From: Sunxiuqinia elliptica
GTDB taxonomy: Bacteria; Bacteroidota; Bacteroidia; Bacteroidales; Prolixibacteraceae
Direction: 5' to 3'
Length of the DNA: 64,000 nucleotides
Assembly: GCF_900113005.1 (NCBI RefSeq)
Contig: NZ_FONW01000002.1
Span: forward strand, 806,001-870,000
A program made the translations under genes and the position numbers. Below, piece by piece: positions 62,626 through 64,000 of this stretch. The stretch's first letter is position 1, and each line of letters starts with the position of its first letter. A model generated the notes under the pieces. The model was not told the DNA's origin. It saw only the letters and a program-made list of their open reading frames with translations, and ran no database searches.

Positions 62626-64000
62626 ATGATGAACGCTAAAATGAATACGGTGTGTTTCCGTCTGCTATTGATCTTTGTTTGTTCCTTTTCCGTCGGTTCT
62701 TTGTTTGCCCAAAAGCAAACCAATGAGCGGGCCAAGTGGTTTGTCGATTCGCGGTTTGGCATGTTTATTCACTGGGGGCTCTACAGTGGGGCTGAAGGAA
62801 TTTGGAAGGGAGAGAAGTTGCGCTATGATAACGACTATGCTGAATGGATTTTTTACAGGAACCAAATTGACCGGGAGGAGTATGTGACTTTGCTGGACCG
62901 TTTTGATTGGGACAGTATTGATCCGGAGCAATGGGTGCTATTAGCAAAGAAGGCCGGCATGAAGTACATTACACTGACTGCCAAACACCATGATGGTTTT
63001 GCGCTGTGGGATAGCCAAATTGGAAATTATGATTTAGGAGATTTAACAAGTCCGAAACGTGATATTGTCAAAGAGCTTGCTGAAGCTTGTCAGAAGCATG
63101 GCATAAAACTGGGCTTGTATTACTCGCATTGGGTGGATTGGGAACATCCAAATGGCTGGAACCATGAGCGGGAAATTGCAGGAATGTCGAACGAGGAATA
63201 TGATGTCTATTGGCAAGGGAAGGTGATTCCTCAAATGCGTGAGCTACTGACCAATTATGGTGAAATTAGCATGATCTGGTTTGACATGTGGATCAATCAT
63301 TCCGAAGCAATTGTGAGTAAAAAACAACTTCTGCAGTTGAAATCCTTGATTCGTGAGTTGCAGCCAAACTGCTTGGTTAACTCGCGATTGGGCTTGTCAA
63401 TTGAGGAAGATCAGGATATTGACTACAAGACTTTGGGTGATAATCAACTGGGGGATAAGAAAGAAGATTTTCCTTGGCAATCACCGGCGACTGTTGCTCA
63501 TTCTTGGGGATTTCACGCGATGGAAGAGCAATGGAAGTCAACCACAACTTTATTGCATTCATTAATCAATAATGTGAGTTTGAACGGAAACTTCATGCTG
63601 AACATCGGGCCGAGAGCGAACGGTGATGTTCCTTATGAGATTGCGCAACGCTTGGAAGAAATGGGAAGTTGGCTGGCTGTTAATGGCGATGCAATATATG
63701 GAAGTGGGGCCTTCGATTTGGACAAAAATCAGCACGATTGGGGAAAAATTACCTGTAAAACTACGGCTGATGGAACAACGAAACTTTATCTGCACGTTTT
63801 CAACTGGCCATTAAACAAGCAACTTCAGGTAACCGGAATAACAGAGGCCCCTCAAAAAGCTTATCTCTTGGCTGATAAACAGCAGGCTGCTCTTCCTTTT
63901 GATTTTGGAGAGGTTCTTACGACGATCTCATTGCCACAAATGCAACCAGATCCTTATGTTTCGGTTGTGGTGTTGGAGTACGATAATTATCCGGAGATTG
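62626..64000 (+). CDS. GH29 alpha-L-fucosidase, secreted (3' end outside window)
   Basis: From the ATG at 62626 (a second ATG follows at 62629) the frame is open for at least 458 codons and runs off the right edge. A signal peptide is cleaved near SLFAQ (residue 29). Family landmarks are KWFVDSRFGMFIHWGLYSG, AGMKYITLTAKHHDGFALWDS, GLYYSHWVDW and IWFDMW with nucleophile Asp220, then VNSRLG and FMLNIGPRANGDVP. These define GH29 alpha-L-fucosidases, which release terminal fucose with retention. It is transcribed divergently from the ECF sigma gene across 193 bp and is therefore a likely member of the same glycan utilisation locus. The final C-terminal domain is cut. Confidence 0.92.
   Translation, partial: MMNAKMNTVCFRLLLIFVCSFSVGSLFAQKQTNERAKWFVDSRFGMFIHWGLYSGAEGIWKGEKLRYDNDYAEWIFYRNQIDREEYVTLLDRFDWDSIDPEQWVLLAKKAGMKYITLTAKHHDGFALWDSQIGNYDLGDLTSPKRDIVKELAEACQKHGIKLGLYYSHWVDWEHPNGWNHEREIAGMSNEEYDVYWQGKVIPQMRELLTNYGEISMIWFDMWINHSEAIVSKKQLLQLKSLIRELQPNCLVNSRLGLSIEEDQDIDYKTLGDNQLGDKKEDFPWQSPATVAHSWGFHAMEEQWKSTTTLLHSLINNVSLNGNFMLNIGPRANGDVPYEIAQRLEEMGSWLAVNGDAIYGSGAFDLDKNQHDWGKITCKTTADGTTKLYLHVFNWPLNKQLQVTGITEAPQKAYLLADKQQAALPFDFGEVLTTISLPQMQPDPYVSVVVLEYDNYPEI

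Overview
The window looks like a chromosomal segment of a polysaccharide-degrading member of the Bacteroidota. Supporting signs are a SusC/SusD pair under an ECF sigma/FecR switch, type IX secretion (T9SS) C-terminal tails on two secreted proteins, TAnnTTTG-type promoter boxes, dense carbohydrate-active enzymes and sulfatases, and AT-rich spacers. A marine or sediment Marinilabiliales/Prolixibacteraceae-like organism would fit, but that rank is inference. No rRNA, tRNA, CRISPR array or intact insertion sequence was seen.

Region A (1-11925, + strand) is a tight operon for alpha-mannoside use. It holds two GH38-type alpha-mannosidases (the first cut by the window edge) around a sugar-porter MFS transporter, an AGE/cellobiose-2-epimerase-like protein and a GH76-like lipoprotein. 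These are followed by an RraA-family protein, a glucose-1-dehydrogenase-like SDR, a beta-propeller lactonase and a mannonate dehydratase with all metal ligands. The last four suggest an oxidative, non-phosphorylating route: mannose to mannonolactone to mannonate to 2-keto-3-deoxygluconate, with RraA as a candidate aldolase.

Region B (about 12270-24300, +) looks like an envelope or exopolysaccharide locus. It has a stand-alone receiver domain, a membrane HEAT-repeat protein, a BcsA/PgaC-like processive GT2, an LtaS-like five-TM alkaline-phosphatase-superfamily protein, a YaiO-like outer-membrane barrel with TPRs, and an unrecognised membrane-anchored protein. A secreted glycerophosphodiesterase with a LamG-like domain and T9SS tail, and a coiled-coil surface protein, follow. 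The set suggests a surface glycan that is built, decorated (possibly with phosphoglycerol), exported and trimmed.

Region C (24499-33533, +) is mostly housekeeping or accessory: nitroreductase, SDR, DUF1330 protein, two tandem AraC-type regulators (one a TolB-like/TPR/AraC fusion), a small lipoprotein, an MDR oxidoreductase, a DUF4386 membrane protein and a serine beta-lactamase-like hydrolase. A 77-bp leader, including the start codon, is duplicated before two of these genes.

Region D (33661-64000, mostly - strand) is a polysaccharide utilisation locus. ECF sigma, FecR, SusC, SusD and a surface glycan-binding lipoprotein are followed by an Asp-box/CBM32-like/T9SS secreted protein. A stretch of decayed genes (49504-50368) separates these from an AraC regulator and a divergent operon of MFS transporter, two GH2 enzymes, a GH36/Sip1-like enzyme, a DUF5107-TPR protein and a sulfatase interrupted by one in-frame amber codon. 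A GH29 alpha-L-fucosidase (+) runs off the right edge. The sulfatase, fucosidase and GH2/GH36 content suggests a sulfated, galactose- and/or fucose-containing glycan as target (inference).
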